A stretch of 64,000 bases of DNA from Hippopus hippopus (Eukaryota > Mollusca > Bivalvia > Cardiida > Cardiidae), in NCBI GenBank assembly GCA_946811185.2, contig OX328112.1:33015562-33079561 (forward strand), in the 5' to 3' direction. Numbering within the stretch: the first letter of the stretch is position 1; each line of letters starts with the position of its first letter. The notes beneath the pieces are model-generated. The model ran no database searches, was not told the origin of the DNA, and was given only the letters and a program-made list of their open reading frames with translations. Shown piece by piece: positions 9,755-19,229 of this stretch. Position numbers and translations under genes: made by a program.

Positions 9755-9893
9755 ATGTATTGAAAACATTTTGGTGGAAAAAAAAAATGGGGGGGGATTT
9801 CCAAGCATTTTCTCCTTTCCCAAAATATTTTCAAAGCTCAGCTTTCTCAGGGTCATTAAAATAAGGGGATTGTTTGATAAAGAGTAAATATAA
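9755..9893 (-). mobile_element. Family A fragment, reverse, partial
   Basis: It retains a degraded palindrome with an A/G homopolymer expansion (9778-9798) and the CTTTCTCAGGGTCATTAAAA arm through GATAAAGAGTAAA. Confidence 0.65.
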
Positions 9894-10033
9894 ATCTTTT
9901 GGCTGTGGTTTTACATGATTCTTTTCAAAACCAGATGTAATTCAAAATAAGCAAAAACGCTATCTTTTTTTATCATTAATTTCAGATCTGCGCTTATATA
10001 AGTCCCTAATGCCTTTCTTTACTCCTTGAGTAT

Positions 10034-10265
10034 AGCTCTTACCACACAATCCAGAGTATTAACAGCCCCGAAGAAGGCCTTCAAAACATTGATGGAAAAG
10101 GAAAAAATTTGTAACTGCAAACGAAAAATTCAAAATACATACAAATAAGCCATAGTTCTATATTAAGGTAGAAAACATGGTGGGAAAAGTAGAAAATGCT
10201 GGTTAACAGCTTTTTCCTCCAATTTCAACATCATTTTCAAAAGTGTTTTTAATTTTTCAAGGGGT
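10034..10265. mobile_element. Family A mosaic of two halves
   Basis: A forward left end (CTCTTACCACACAATCCAG) runs into a damaged palindrome. It is followed by a reverse-type segment GGTAGAAAACATGGTGGG...CATTTTCAAAAGTG. The latter part resembles 11290-11400, including GTTTTTAATTTTTCAAGGGG. Confidence 0.6.
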
Positions 10266-10267
10266 CC

Positions 10268-10497
10268 TTAACCCTTCATCACACAATCCCTAGTTTTAAT
10301 GATCTTGAGAAAGAAGCCTTTTGAGAACATTGTGGGAAAACAAGAAAATGCTGGCAGCCAGCATTTTCTTCTTTTCCCGACTTTGTTTTCTTCCCCATCA
10401 CAGACAGAAATCATCTTTTGAGCTACATTTAATTTGTCATCTGCAAATGATTTCATTTTGGACAAGTCTAAAATATGGTCATATGGTAACAGGTTAG
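10268..10497 (+). mobile_element. Family A element, forward
   Basis: TTAACCCTTCATCACACAAT start and GGTAACAGGTTAGACC end. The palindrome centre is GGCAGCC. Confidence 0.85.
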
Positions 10498-10518
10498 ACC
10501 TTCCTGCGATTGTGTGGT

Positions 10519-10776
10519 TACCGTATTTCTCCTAATAAAAGCTCCCGGGAGCTATGCAAAACAGAGATAGGGAGCCTTTATTTCGTACCCATTTTGCAAA
10601 CCATAAAGTCTGTCCAATTTTGTATTTCTTTGTGTTTTAGTGATTGTTAAGAGGAAATATTAATCAAATTATGGTAAATATTCATCAAATTCTTCAAATA
10701 TTGTCATTTTAATCAACTAATGTACATTAGGTTATCACAATTTAAGGGGGGGTCTGTCATTAGGAGAAATATGGTA
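10519..10776. mobile_element. TA-flanked mariner-like MITE, copy 1
   Basis: Inverted ends CCGTATTTCTCCTAAT and ATTAGGAGAAATATGG are bounded on each side by TA (10519-10520 and 10775-10776). The interior (~254 bp) is non-coding. Flanking sequence joined without the element matches 11405-11450, an apparent empty site. Confidence 0.8.
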
Positions 10777-10931
10777 CATATTAGAAGGTTGGGGAAGAGA
10801 AAGTGCAACCACGATGACTTTAGCAATCAGATTTTGTGGTTTTCAGGTTTCAAACATGGTTTCAAATATTTGAATTCCTAGTCGAAAAAAGCTTGGTAAT
10901 GTCTTTGTTGCATTTGCATGGTGGCATGCAG

Positions 10932-11160
10932 ATAAACCTTTATCACACAATCCCAACTTTTAACTACCCTGAGAAAGAAGCCTTATGAAAACATTGTGGA
11001 AAAAGGAGAAAATGCTGGTAACTAGCATTTTCTCCTTTTCCCACAATGTTTTCTATCCTATCAAAGAAAAAATACACCATTTGAGCTACACTGAAATTGT
11101 CATCTGCAAATGCTTTCAATTTGGACAAGGCTAAAATTTCATTATCTGGTATAGGGTTAA
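10932..11160 (+). mobile_element. Family A element, forward, full length
   Basis: ATAAACCTTTATCACACAAT start and GGTATAGGGTTAA end. The palindrome is near-perfect with TAACTAGC at its centre. Confidence 0.88.
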
Positions 11161-11187
11161 TTTTACCAAACAGGACCTTAGTCACCT

Positions 11188-11416
11188 TTAAACTCTTTGC
11201 CACACAACACAGAATGTAGACTTGTCAAAATTTAAAGAATTTGTAGATGACAATTTGAATGTAGCTCAAATTATGGACTTCGTCTTTGATTGGGTAGAAA
11301 ACATTGTTGGAAAAATAAAATATCCTGGTTTACCAGTTTTTTCTCTATTTTCAACAATGTTCTCAAAAGCGTTTTTAATTTCTCAAGAGGTCATTAAACC
11401 TTGGGATTGTGTGGTT
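11188..11416 (-). mobile_element. Family A element, reverse, diverged palindrome
   Basis: TTAAACTCTTTGCCACACAA start and GGATTGTGTGGTTATAT end without TTAA. The palindrome is AT-shifted (GGAAAAATAAAATATCCTGG). The adjoining sequence is the putative empty site for the TA-MITE. Confidence 0.8.
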
Positions 11417-11726
11417 ATATGTTCTAAGGTTGGGGAAGAGAAAGTGCAATCATTATAACTTAAGGTAGTAGACCCTTAATGGAAAACAGCTATTTCCACT
11501 ATAATATTACCCTACGAAATTTGCTATGATTAAAAATGAGTGTTATTGTACTACTTTAACCAAGCCACTTTTTCCTTTTTTTCTTTCTTAGAATTATCAT
11601 TTATAAATCTAAAACCACTATATTCTCATTACGAAGGGAGATAATAATTACCTCCCTTTACAGGAAACTAACAAAAGTATCTACAAAAAATTTCAAGATA
11701 GACATCAAAGGAATTTCTGGTCGGTT

Positions 11727-11816
11727 AAAAATTTGCAAAAGTATTATATCAGTATTAAATCCTTATTTATCAAAAATTTGCAAAAGTATTATATCAGTAT
11801 TAAATCCTTATTTATC
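11727..11816 (+). repeat. Exact two-copy 45-bp tandem duplication
   Basis: The unit AAAAATTTGCAAAAGTATTA...TTATTTATC occurs twice back to back without change, implying a recent event. Confidence 0.9.
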
Positions 11817-11901
11817 AACTAACAAGAAATTTTATTCCATATTGCACTTGAAGCATTAGGAAAAAACATGGTCATGTCTTTGTCACATGTGCTTGGTGCA
11901 G

Positions 11902-12058
11902 TTTAACCCTTTACCAGAAAATCCCTTTACTCTATTCTGCACAACACAAATGTAGACTTGTCAAAATTGAAAGAATTTGCAGATGACAATTTGAGTGAAG
12001 CTCAAATTATGGACTTTGTCTTTGATAGGGTAGAAAACATTGTAGGTTCAAAAGTAGA
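11902..12058 (-). mobile_element. Family A fragment, reverse
   Basis: TTAACCCTTTACCAGAAAAT start, then CTTTACTCTATTCTGCACAAC, and the arm up to GGTAGAAAACATTGTAGG. The palindrome is lost. Confidence 0.7.
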
Positions 12059-12069
12059 AATGGTTAATG

Positions 12070-12268
12070 CAGAGGACTTTTTAAAATATTATGGGAAAAA
12101 AGGAGAAAAATGCTGGTACCAGTACTAGTTTGCCTTTTCCCACAATGTTTTCTACCTGTTCAAACAATAAAATCACATTATTTGATATAGATCTACATTT
12201 GAGTTGTAGACTACAAATGCTTTCAGTTTGGAACAGTCTAAAATACTGTCATTTGATAAAGAGTTATA
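12070..12268 (+). mobile_element. Family A element, forward, left end missing
   Basis: Starts within ATTATGGGAAAAAAGGAG. The palindrome centre is rearranged (GGTACCAGTACTAG) and the right arm runs to TTTGATAAAGAGTTATA. Confidence 0.75.
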
Positions 12269-12289
12269 TACTCTATGAGATATGACTTG

Positions 12290-12430
12290 TTGGGAGAAAA
12301 TGCTTTCAGTTTGGACCAGTCTAAAATATTGTCATTTGGTATGGCCTTATTTGAGACACATCTGATTTCTCGTCTGCAAAATGCTTTCAATTTTGGCAAT
12401 TCCAGAATTTTGCCGTGTGGTAGAAGGCTA
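12290..12430 (+). repeat. Two consecutive A right-arm pieces
   Basis: ATGCTTTCAGTTTGGACCAG...TCATTTGGTAT, then GTCTGCAAAATGCTTTCAAT...CCGTGTGGTAGAAGG. These are tandem remnants of right arms only. Confidence 0.65.
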
Positions 12431-12550
12431 AACAGATAAGAATTATAACAAGAATTTGACATCCATCCTCAAGATGCCACATTTTTTACTAAAAACTAAA
12501 CACCAGGTAGTAAATTACCCACACCTGTGTAAAATAACCCAAAAGGACCT

Positions 12551-12782
12551 TTAACCCAAAACCATACCAAGAAATTTTAGACTTGTCCAAATTGTAAGCA
12601 TTTGCAGACAACAAAATTTTAATGAGATGTGCCTGAATCAAAAAGATTTGTATTTCAAAGGGATTTAGAAAACACTGACGGAAAAGGAGAAAATGCTGGT
12701 TACCAGCATTTTCTCCTTTTCCCACAATGTTTTCAAAAGGCTTCTTTCACAGGGTTTGTTAAAACTCCGGATTGTGTGGTAA
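12551..12782 (-). mobile_element. Family A element, reverse, full length
   Basis: TTAACCCAAAACCATACC start and GGATTGTGTGGTAATC end. The palindrome has one change in each outer arm region (AACACTGACGG). Confidence 0.88.
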
Positions 12783-12799
12783 TCGCAAGGGTTTTTCTT

Positions 12800-12991
12800 G
12801 TAACCCCAAAAAGAAAGGGCTATTGAAAACACCACAGGAAAAAAATGCTGGTGACCAGCATTTACCTCCTTTTCCCACAATGCTTTCTACCCTATCAAGA
12901 ACAAATCCCGTCGTTAAAGCCATAATTACTTCGTCCTGTGCACATGCTTTCAATTTGGATAACTCTAAAATTTTGGACAGTAAAGAGTTAA
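12800..12991 (+). mobile_element. Family A element, forward, shortened
   Basis: The left end is reduced to TTGTAACCCCAAAAAG. The left palindrome arm has lost about 12 bases (CACAGGAAAAAAATGCTGG). It shares its right TTAA (12988-12991) with the next copy. Confidence 0.8.
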
Positions 12992-13218
12992 CTCTTTACC
13001 ACACGATCCCGACTTTTGCCTACCTTTCGGAAGAAGAATATTGAAAAAATTGTGAGAAAAGGAGAAAATGCTGGTGAAACCAGCATTTTCTCCTTTTCCC
13101 ACAATGTTTTCTACCCTGTGAAAGACACATTTCAAGTTTTGAGCAACATGTAAAATTGTCGTCTGCAAATGCTTTCAATTTGGACAAGGCTAAAATTTTG
13201 TTGTGTGGTACAGAGTTT
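12988..13218 (+). mobile_element. Family A element, forward, full length
   Basis: TTAACTCTTTACCACACGAT start and GTGTGGTACAGAGTTTA end. An extra base lies in the palindrome centre (GGTGAAACCAGC). Confidence 0.9.
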
Positions 13219-13373
13219 ACAGTGGCCAAAAGTCACCTAACAAGTGTTTTACTTTGACAGGTACTCAATCTGCTATGTAAATGGGAAACCCTAGCTTGCC
13301 TCTACTCTTAACCAGACGACATAATGAATTTTCTCCGGATTGAAAGCATATGGTTCACTGATTGAATGGTGTT

Positions 13374-13600
13374 GAATTCTTTACAACATGACAGAAAAGG
13401 AGACTTTTCGAAATTGAATGCATTTGTAGACAGCAATTAGAATGTGGCTCCAATGGTGCAATTTGTCAATGACAGGCTAGAAAACATTGTGGGAAAAGGA
13501 GAAAATGCTGGGTACCAGCATTTTCTCCTTTTCTCACAACGTTTTCAAAAGGTCTCTTCCTCAGGGTATTGAAAACCTACGATTGAGTTGTAAAGATTTA
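13374..13600 (-). mobile_element. Family A element, reverse
   Basis: GAATTCTTTACAACATGACA start and GAGTTGTAAAGATTTA end. The palindrome is well kept with a GGGTACC centre. Confidence 0.85.
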
Positions 13601-13619
13601 CAGCAGTTTTCAATCAACA

Positions 13620-14181
13620 CTTTTTCAGTCAAAAGTCAGCAACAGGTAATTTACCAGTAATCATTGATTTTGCTTCCCAAGTTTTGCAGGTACTCCAGAT
13701 ATTGTCCTTTAAAAAAAAAGTCTCTTGGAAACATTGTAATTGGTTGGTTGTATTGGGGTTTAACGCCACTTTAACAGCTAATGTCATATCATGGCAGTCG
13801 GTGACGCACACATGTGTTTCCTGGCTTTCTCACACCAGTACTAACACAACTTTCTTTCCAAAGCCACCGACTACTTTTCTCACATGCTTCAGCAGAGGTG
13901 AGAGGCGAAAATACGCCGGAAAGAAAGTTCGCCTCAACTGGGTATCGAACTCACAACCACCAGGTCACGAGTCCGACACGCTCACCATTCAGCCACCCGG
14001 GCGGGCGGAAACATTGTAAGAAAAGTAGAAAAATGCTGATAACCACCACTTTCTCCTTTTCCCAAAATACTTTCTACCCTTTCAGAGACAAATTCCTCAT
14101 TTTGGGCCACATTTATTTTGTCGTCTGCAAATGCTTTCAATTTAGTCAAGTCTAAAATGTTGTCGTTTAGTAAATATTTAA
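13620..14181 (+). mobile_element. Family A element interrupted by a SINE
   Basis: The weak left arm runs to GGAAACATTGTAA, then the SINE, then the same 13 bases and the rest of the palindrome and right arm to TTTAGTAAATATTTAA. The left terminus is too diverged to place exactly. Confidence 0.75.
13740..14006 (-). mobile_element. SINE family 2, reverse, with target duplication
   Basis: The tRNA-like head is at the right end on the minus strand: box A-like TGGCTGAATGG (about 13986-13996) and box B-like GAGTTCGATACCC. The body contains ACTTTCTTTCCGGCG, and the tail is near GTTTAACGCCACTTTAACAG. The 13-bp duplication GGAAACATTGTAA at 13727-13739 and 14007-14019 lies within the palindrome of an A element, so the SINE is younger than that copy. 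It is a pol III retroposon with no protein. Confidence 0.88.
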
Positions 14182-14399
14182 CTCTTTACCACAGGACTAG
14201 ATTTGCTCGTGATAAAGGCATTTGCAGGGGACAATTCAAATGTTGCTCAAAGAATGGAATTTGTCTTGGGGATGGTAGAAAACAGTGTGGGAAAAGGAGA
14301 AAATGCTGGTTACCAGCATTTTCTCCTTGTCACACAATGTTTTCAAAAGGTCACTACCTCAAGTTCGTTGAAACTCGTGATTGTGTGGTAAAGATTTAC
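14178..14399 (-). mobile_element. Family A element, reverse, full length
   Basis: It shares TTAA 14178-14181 with the previous copy and ends GTGTGGTAAAGATTTA. The palindrome has minor changes (AACAGTGTGGG, CTTGTCACAC). Confidence 0.9.
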
Positions 14400-14500
14400 T
14401 GATAATCTCCAATCTTGCACAATCTTCTTACAAAGTGTTTTGGTTTTGAATGACAGCACATTCTGTGGGGTGGTCTGTGCACAATTTTGTTAACACATTT

Positions 14501-14728
14501 TTAACTCTACCCAACCACAAAATTTCAAAGACATGTCAATATGGAGTGCATTTGCAGATGGTAAATTAATTAAATATGGTTCATATGATCAAAATTTTCT
14601 CTGAAATAATAGAAAACATTGTGGGAAAAGGAGAAAATGCTGGTTACCAGTATTTTCTCCTTTTCACCACAATATTTTCTTTGTTTGGATTGTTACAATA
14701 TAAGATTGCTTAGTACAGGGTGAAGTTT
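14501..14728 (-). mobile_element. Family A element, reverse, diverged
   Basis: The start is TTAACACATTTTTAACTCTACCC, with a second TTAA 10 bp in. It ends GATTGCTTAGTACAGGG. The palindrome is complete but for CACCACAATATT. Confidence 0.8.
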
Positions 14729-14933
14729 CAAATATGAAAGAATAAAATATGATAATCCAATTTTAAAGTGTCACTGTAAATCAGCATAAAAATAGTCACA
14801 CTATAATGCTGAAAGGCAGTTATATTTTGCAGTGCAATTCACTGATTCAACACTTTTTTTGCCCTTTTGTAAGGTTACTTTAAAATTTATGAGACAAGCA
14901 TTGTAGAGTTTTGATACATCTAAGAATAAACCA

Positions 14934-15375
14934 TTTTATTTCATGCTTTCCGGTAGGCTATCGAGAAATATCGGTGAAATATTTTTCGATATTTCATGGT
15001 TACGACCAGTGAAAATACCTATTTTTATATTCTAACCCTTCAACTGAAGGCGGAAACAGTTGTTCCCACGCACTAGTTACCTAGGTAAAATGAGCGTGCC
15101 TCACAACCAGATGGAAATATGACGTAATTTACCTTTAATTTCTCGCGCTTGACGTAATACTGTAATGCGTTGCTATGCGGAGGGGGTATGCCACGGGGAA
15201 TACCCGAAAAGAACTGTACTGGATTTTGATTAAGTTCCCCCCCCAAAAGGGTTAAAAGCATGAAATAAATAGAATATTTGGGGTTTTTTTTCGGTGAAAG
15301 ATTAGTCACGAGTGAAAATATTACCAAATATGTTCACGAGATGAAATAAATTTCGATCTTTCACCGTAAAAAACA
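14934..15375. repeat. Possible foldback-rich repeat
   Basis: CATTTTATTTCATGCTTT (14934) is answered by AAAAGCATGAAATAAAT (15255). A second stem, GGTGAAAGAT (15294) with ATCTTTCACC (15355), lies beyond it. The interior is relatively GC-rich and the 15073-15327 frame has no domain. Boundaries are uncertain. Confidence 0.4.
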
Positions 15376-15541
15376 AATAACCTCTATATCAACTTGCATC
15401 ATGGGAGTATACAATACAAGTCATGCCCTGTGAATGGGAGGTTTAATGCATTTCCTTAATGCATGATACCAGACAAGTCATCATATAATTATGGATCCAT
15501 TGAATCCATTTTGTATAACAACCAACTGAATCGTAAGGTAA

Positions 15542-16192
15542 TGTTATACCATCTTTGCAAGCCAAGGTGACAATAACTATGTGGACCTTATCACCTTGGC
15601 TGATTGAGTCGAAATTTGTAAGTACAGCGAAGTCATCACTCCTAGATTTACGTCATTGAAATCCAATCAAACGTCCCTAACATAACCCTTCTTGGCATTT
15701 CGTTACATATGGCCAAAATGCACAATGAAATGAGTGCAATTCAATAAAAAATTTGTAATTTCTTCAAAATATCCAAACTTACACCAAGCCAAGAGAAAGG
15801 AATTAAGGCTATTGCAGCTGGCAAAGATTTTTTTGTAGGTACAAAGACAGGCAGTGGAAAATCTTTGGTTTACAAGGTTTACAAGTAAATTCTACTTGTT
15901 CATAGTGGATCTTGTGTTGCCGTCATTGCTCCATTGATTTCAATTATGACAGAACAGTTTAAAAGACTAATGTAAGATTTTAAAGCCACATAAATATATA
16001 GAAAAAGATGTAAAAGACAGTGAAGAATTGATTAATTGTTACTTTGATTTTGTATGTGAAAGTCTGGAGCAGCTTGTTGACAACATCAAGTGGTGAGAGA
16101 TGTTGAAGTCTGATGCATACCAGAGAAAAATTAAAGGCCTTTTTTGTACAAGATCCACATGGTGATTGTCCTCCTTGGCTTGCAAAGATGGA
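15542..16192. mobile_element. Inverted-repeat element carrying a helicase fragment
   Basis: CCATCTTTGCAAGCCAAGG near 15549-15567 is inverted as CCTTGGCTTGCAAAGATGG at 16173-16191. A candidate 5-bp target duplication GGTAA lies at 15537-15541 and 16193-16197. Joining across it restores the surrounding D sequence (GTAAGGTAAACTGGTCC). About 650 bp and non-autonomous. The class is not assignable from ends alone. Confidence 0.7.
15748..16150 (+). pseudogene. RecQ-family DNA helicase fragment, decayed
   Basis: Three pieces in different frames match successive parts of the RecQ helicase N-terminal ATPase lobe. First (about 15748-15879), LTPSQEKGIKAIAAGKDFF leads to a Walker A motif TKTGSGKS followed by LVY, then a stop. 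Second (about 15909-15974), VAVIAPLISIMTEQF matches motif Ia (usually SPL-ALM-DQ), then a stop. Third (about 16006-16138), FVCESLEQLVDNIKW, a stop, EMLKSDAYQRKIKG matches the region before the DExH box. The DEAH motif, second lobe and RQC/HRDC domains are absent. In-frame stops and frame changes make it non-functional. Its placement between inverted repeats suggests capture by, or descent from, a transposon. RecQ helicases unwind DNA 3'-5' in repair; no such role is claimed for this relic. Confidence 0.7.
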
Positions 16193-16279
16193 GGTAAACT
16201 GGTCCTTTGACATCCTGAAAATTGACCAATAGCAAAAAGTTTCAAACTAGGTAAGCCTGCCCCGAAATGATGGGATAAA

Positions 16280-16408
16280 ATGTCTCAGAATGGGTAGCAA
16301 ATATTGTGGGCCTAAAATGTGGTTACCACCATTTTATCCTTTTCCCACAATGTTTTCAACACTGTCTTACTCAGGGCTACAATAACCATGTGATCATTTG
16401 GTAGAAAT
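16280..16408 (-). mobile_element. Family A fragment, reverse
   Basis: A shortened palindrome (GCAAATATTGTGGGCC...TTTTCCCACAATGTTTTC) and the CTGTCTTACTCAGGG arm. The outer left arm is missing. Confidence 0.6.
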
Positions 16409-16639
16409 CTGAAGATATGACATATCACATTTCAATCTTTATATTTCATACCAACAACAAAGGACTTTGCACCAAAAAGAAAAATTTGTTTTCTTATCTC
16501 CGACCTCGACTATATCTTGTTGCACATTAATCAAATCTGATATTTATATATACTCAGCATGAGAGGCTTTCATTTCACATGTTTCCATTTTTATTGTAAT
16601 CTAAGATCAGACTAAAAGATAATTTCCCACCCTTATTCT

Positions 16640-16878
16640 AACCATTAATGTGCCTTCCATCGACTATAGTTGCCTTTGTGGCCAGTGTAGATCAAGATCA
16701 GGGTGCACAAACCATGCAGCCTGATCTTTGATCTACACTGTCCGCTTTGCTGAAACACTGTATACAAAAGCAACAATAAAACTGTTATTATTTGTGTCAT
16801 ATTTCCACGATTAAAATTTCCGATAGGTTTATTCGACGCTCTTAGAGTTAAAGGTTTATTAGACACTCCAAGAGTTAA
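16640..16878 (-). mobile_element. Family B element, reverse, with duplicated end
   Basis: The hairpin at 16686-16742 is in the GATCAAGATCAG...GATCTTTGATC orientation. It ends CGACGCTCTTAGAGTTAA at 16851. The terminal ~27 bases are repeated immediately (GGTTTATTAGACACTCC then AGAGTTAA). Confidence 0.85.
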
Positions 16879-16984
16879 TAGAACAAATTTTAGATTAATG
16901 AAGTTTTTACAGCAATTATTTTTATATAAAGCATTTTGATGTTTGAAGAAAGTGCATATTTACTGCACAAAGTGTCAAAGCTTT

Positions 16985-17092
16985 TAGAACTTAGTTGGAA
17001 AAGGGATTAAATTACTGGTAACCAGCATTTTCTTCTTTTCAAAGAGTGTTTTCTACCCTTTCAAGGACCAATTCCAATGTTTGATCCAGATT
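16985..17092 (+). mobile_element. Family A internal fragment, forward
   Basis: TTAGTTGGAAAAGGGATTAAA with a GGTAACC centre, and then CTACCCTTTCAAGGACC. It is cut by the next A copy at TTAA 17092. Confidence 0.7.
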
Positions 17093-17320
17093 TAACTCAT
17101 TACCACATAATCCCGACTTTTAACGACCCCTAGAAAGAAGCCTTTTGAAAACATTGTGGGAAAAGGAGAAAATGCTGGTAACCAGCATTTTCTCCTTTTC
17201 CCACAATGTTTTCTACCCTTTCCAAGACAAATTTCAATTTTTCAGTCACATTTATTTTGTCATCTGCAAATGCTTTCATTTTGGACAGGTCAAAAATTTT
17301 GACGTTTGGTAAAGAGTTAA
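17092..17320 (+). mobile_element. Family A element, forward, full length, near consensus
   Basis: TTAACTCATTACCACATAAT start, perfect palindrome around 17146-17212, TTTGGTAAAGAGTTAA end. Confidence 0.93.
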
Positions 17321-17381
17321 TGTGTTGTCTGCAAACACTTTCAGTTTGGGCAAGTCTAAAATGTTATTGGTAAAGAGTTAA
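17317..17381 (+). repeat. Extra A right arm attached to the previous copy
   Basis: TTGTCTGCAAACACTTTCAG...TTGGTAAAGAGTTAA repeats the last ~60 bases of A and shares the TTAA. Confidence 0.75.
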
Positions 17382-17456
17382 AACAATTTTGTCATTTCAT
17401 TTTTCAAGTAAATTCTCTGTGACCTACATCCTCAGGGAAGGGGAGAGAAATACATT

Positions 17457-17803
17457 TACTTTTACCAGACAACGTAAGTTTACACTTGTCCAACTTCAAA
17501 CCATTTAGAGATTGGTTGATTGATTGTATAGTGTTTAACGCCATTTTCAGTATCATTTCAGTCATATCGCGGCGGCCAGTGCACCTATCCATGCTTTCCT
17601 GAAGTTTCTTTTACCAGTACTCCACACAATATTCTTTCCAAGCCGCTGGCTGCTTTCCTATATAACCATTGTCAAAACAATGTGTTTGTTTTTTGAAAGA
17701 GTGTTTTAGATTACAAGCATTTGCTCCTTTTCCCACAATGTTTCCAAAAGGCGTCTTCTTCAGGTCGTTAAAAATCAAGATTGTGTGGTAAAGGGTTTAT
17801 TAA
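17457..17803 (-). mobile_element. Family A element, reverse, interrupted by SINE piece
   Basis: The left arm TTTACCAGACAACGTAAG...AACCATTTAGAG is separated from CATTTGCTCCTTTTCCCACA...GATTGTGTGGTAAAGG by SINE-1 sequence. The left half of the palindrome is mostly gone. Confidence 0.7.
17509..17690 (-). mobile_element. SINE family 1, reverse, 5'-truncated
   Basis: The AATC-type tail (ATTGGTTGATTGATTG) and body (GTTTAACGCCATTTTCAG, CATGCTTTCCTGAAGTTTC, TTCTTTCCAAGCCGCTGGC) are present. The tRNA-like head is missing, as expected of incomplete reverse transcription. Confidence 0.75.
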
Positions 17804-17867
17804 ATCTTAATTATCGTGTGCATAAGTATCCCTTGTTTACTTGGATATTTTTAGAAATGCCGTATTT

Positions 17868-18254
17868 CACCTAATTAACACACTAGGGCCAAAATGCTGA
17901 CAGAGCACTTATTTCATAGCCAATTTTCTGCAATTCTAGTGCTATCATAGAGTAGAGTAAGTACCCAGTACTTTAATACCAGGATACACGTCATACACAT
18001 AATCTGCTGATCGGAAGATATCTGTTATATTTTTTAATGATCCCTAACTTGACACGACTTACGTCTTTGACATTTTTAAACAGCGAAGTTATGTTGCGCT
18101 TAGAAGTTAATCACTACAGTCAATGATCTTAAGGTAAGGTTGGATGTGGGTGGGGTTGTCCGGAGGCTTCTGAAGTAAGTAAATATAGTGTGTGTGTGTG
18201 TGTGGGGGGGGGCTACTATTAGAGAGGGAGCGATAATTAGGTGAAACATGGTAG
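17868..18254. mobile_element. TA-flanked mariner-like MITE, copy 2
   Basis: Ends TGCCGTATTTCACCTAATTA and TAATTAGGTGAAACATGGTA match the copy at 10519. The interior is longer and includes a GT/G-run. Confidence 0.65.
18190..18212 (+). repeat. GT microsatellite with G run
   Basis: GTGTGTGTGTGTGTG followed by nine G; inside the MITE. Confidence 0.9.
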
Positions 18255-18590
18255 CTTATTGCAAATTTGTTTCAGAGGTAATTAAGTAGTTTATGTCATC
18301 TAGGCTGTAAAAATCTCATTCAGACACCCCGGAAAAATGTCAATTTTTGAAATTCCTTTGCTTTTATCTGAGTTGCTATCTAGTTTCACATTTTTACAGC
18401 CAATTAAAATGAATAGTTTATCTTTACAAAATGCTCTAGAATATACTGCTAGAATATTTTATGCTCTTAATGTAAGTTATGACAGAAATTTAGAGGCACA
18501 TAAAAAGAAATAGTTTTGTATTTTAAACCTTTTCAACAGTACTTAAGACATTATCAAAAAGCCCTATCCATGTGTTCATCAAGGTTTTTT
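18255..18590. other. No recognisable feature
   Basis: AT-rich, no repeat identified. Confidence 0.45.
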
Positions 18591-18591
18591 C

Positions 18592-18712
18592 CAAACACAA
18601 CCAAACTATCCCAAGTTTTATCAACCCTAATGGAAAAGGACTTTTAAAATATTTATGTAGGAAAAGGAGAAAATGCTGGTAACCAGCCACTTTTTCTTTT
18701 ACCTAGAATTGG
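18592..18712 (+). mobile_element. Family A left half, forward
   Basis: TTCCAAACACAACCAAACTATCCC...CTGGTAACCAGCC, degenerating after the palindrome centre. Confidence 0.65.
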
Positions 18713-18949
18713 ACGGTCTGTCCAAGATTATTTGTCACAGGCACAAAAATCAATTTTAAAACTAGGTAAACAGTTGCCAAAGGACTCTATCTTTACTTTT
18801 GACCTGGTTTTAAAACTCAGTTTTCTGCCAGCAAATTCAACAGACTGCACCCTAACAGATTGTCATCTTTACAATACATTTAAACGATATGATTTCAATT
18901 TAAATGCATTTTAACACCCATATATTTACTTTTGGCCAATATTGGGCCC

Positions 18950-19071
18950 TTAACCTTTCACCAAACAACCAAATTATAGACTTTTCCAAGTTGAAAGCAT
19001 TTGCAGATGACCTTTCAACAGCTTTCTTCCTCAGGGTCATTACAACTCGGAATTGTGTGGTAAAGAGTTAA
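18950..19071 (-). mobile_element. Family A deletion derivative lacking the palindrome
   Basis: TTAACCTTTCACCAAACAAC, then GCATTTGCAGATGACC, then directly CTTTCAACAGCTTTCTTCC and the end GTGTGGTAAAGAGTTAA. It is 122 bp with both TTAA ends and no hairpin. Confidence 0.88.
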
Positions 19072-19229
19072 CCTTTTTACAAAACAACCCTAATGCCAGT
19101 AACCACCGTTTTCTTCTATTCCCACAATGTTTTCAAGTATCTCAAATTTCATCAGTGTGAACAGTTATATCATCAGCAAATGCTTTGAAAATGAACAAGT
19201 CTTAAATTTTGTTGTCTTTGAAGAATTAA
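19068..19229 (+). mobile_element. Family A deletion derivative, forward
   Basis: It shares TTAA with both neighbours. The left palindrome arm is absent (AACCCTAATGCCAGTAACC) but the right arm TTCCCACAATGTTTTC remains. Confidence 0.8.

Larger units (their letters stand above)
15430..16262 (+). mobile_element. Family D element split by an insertion
   Basis: The left part (CCTGTGAATGGGAGGTTTAA, ATGCATGATACCAGACAAGT, AACCAACTGAATCGTAAGG) and right part (ACTGGTCCTTTGACATCC, GACCAATAGCAAAAAGTTTC) are collinear with the intact D copy at 39048-39308. They are separated by the 15542-16192 element. The distal end is missing. Confidence 0.75.

Noticed and set aside
15073..15327. 84-codon minus-strand frame
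   Set aside because: Lies in a foldback-rich repeat; no recognisable motif.
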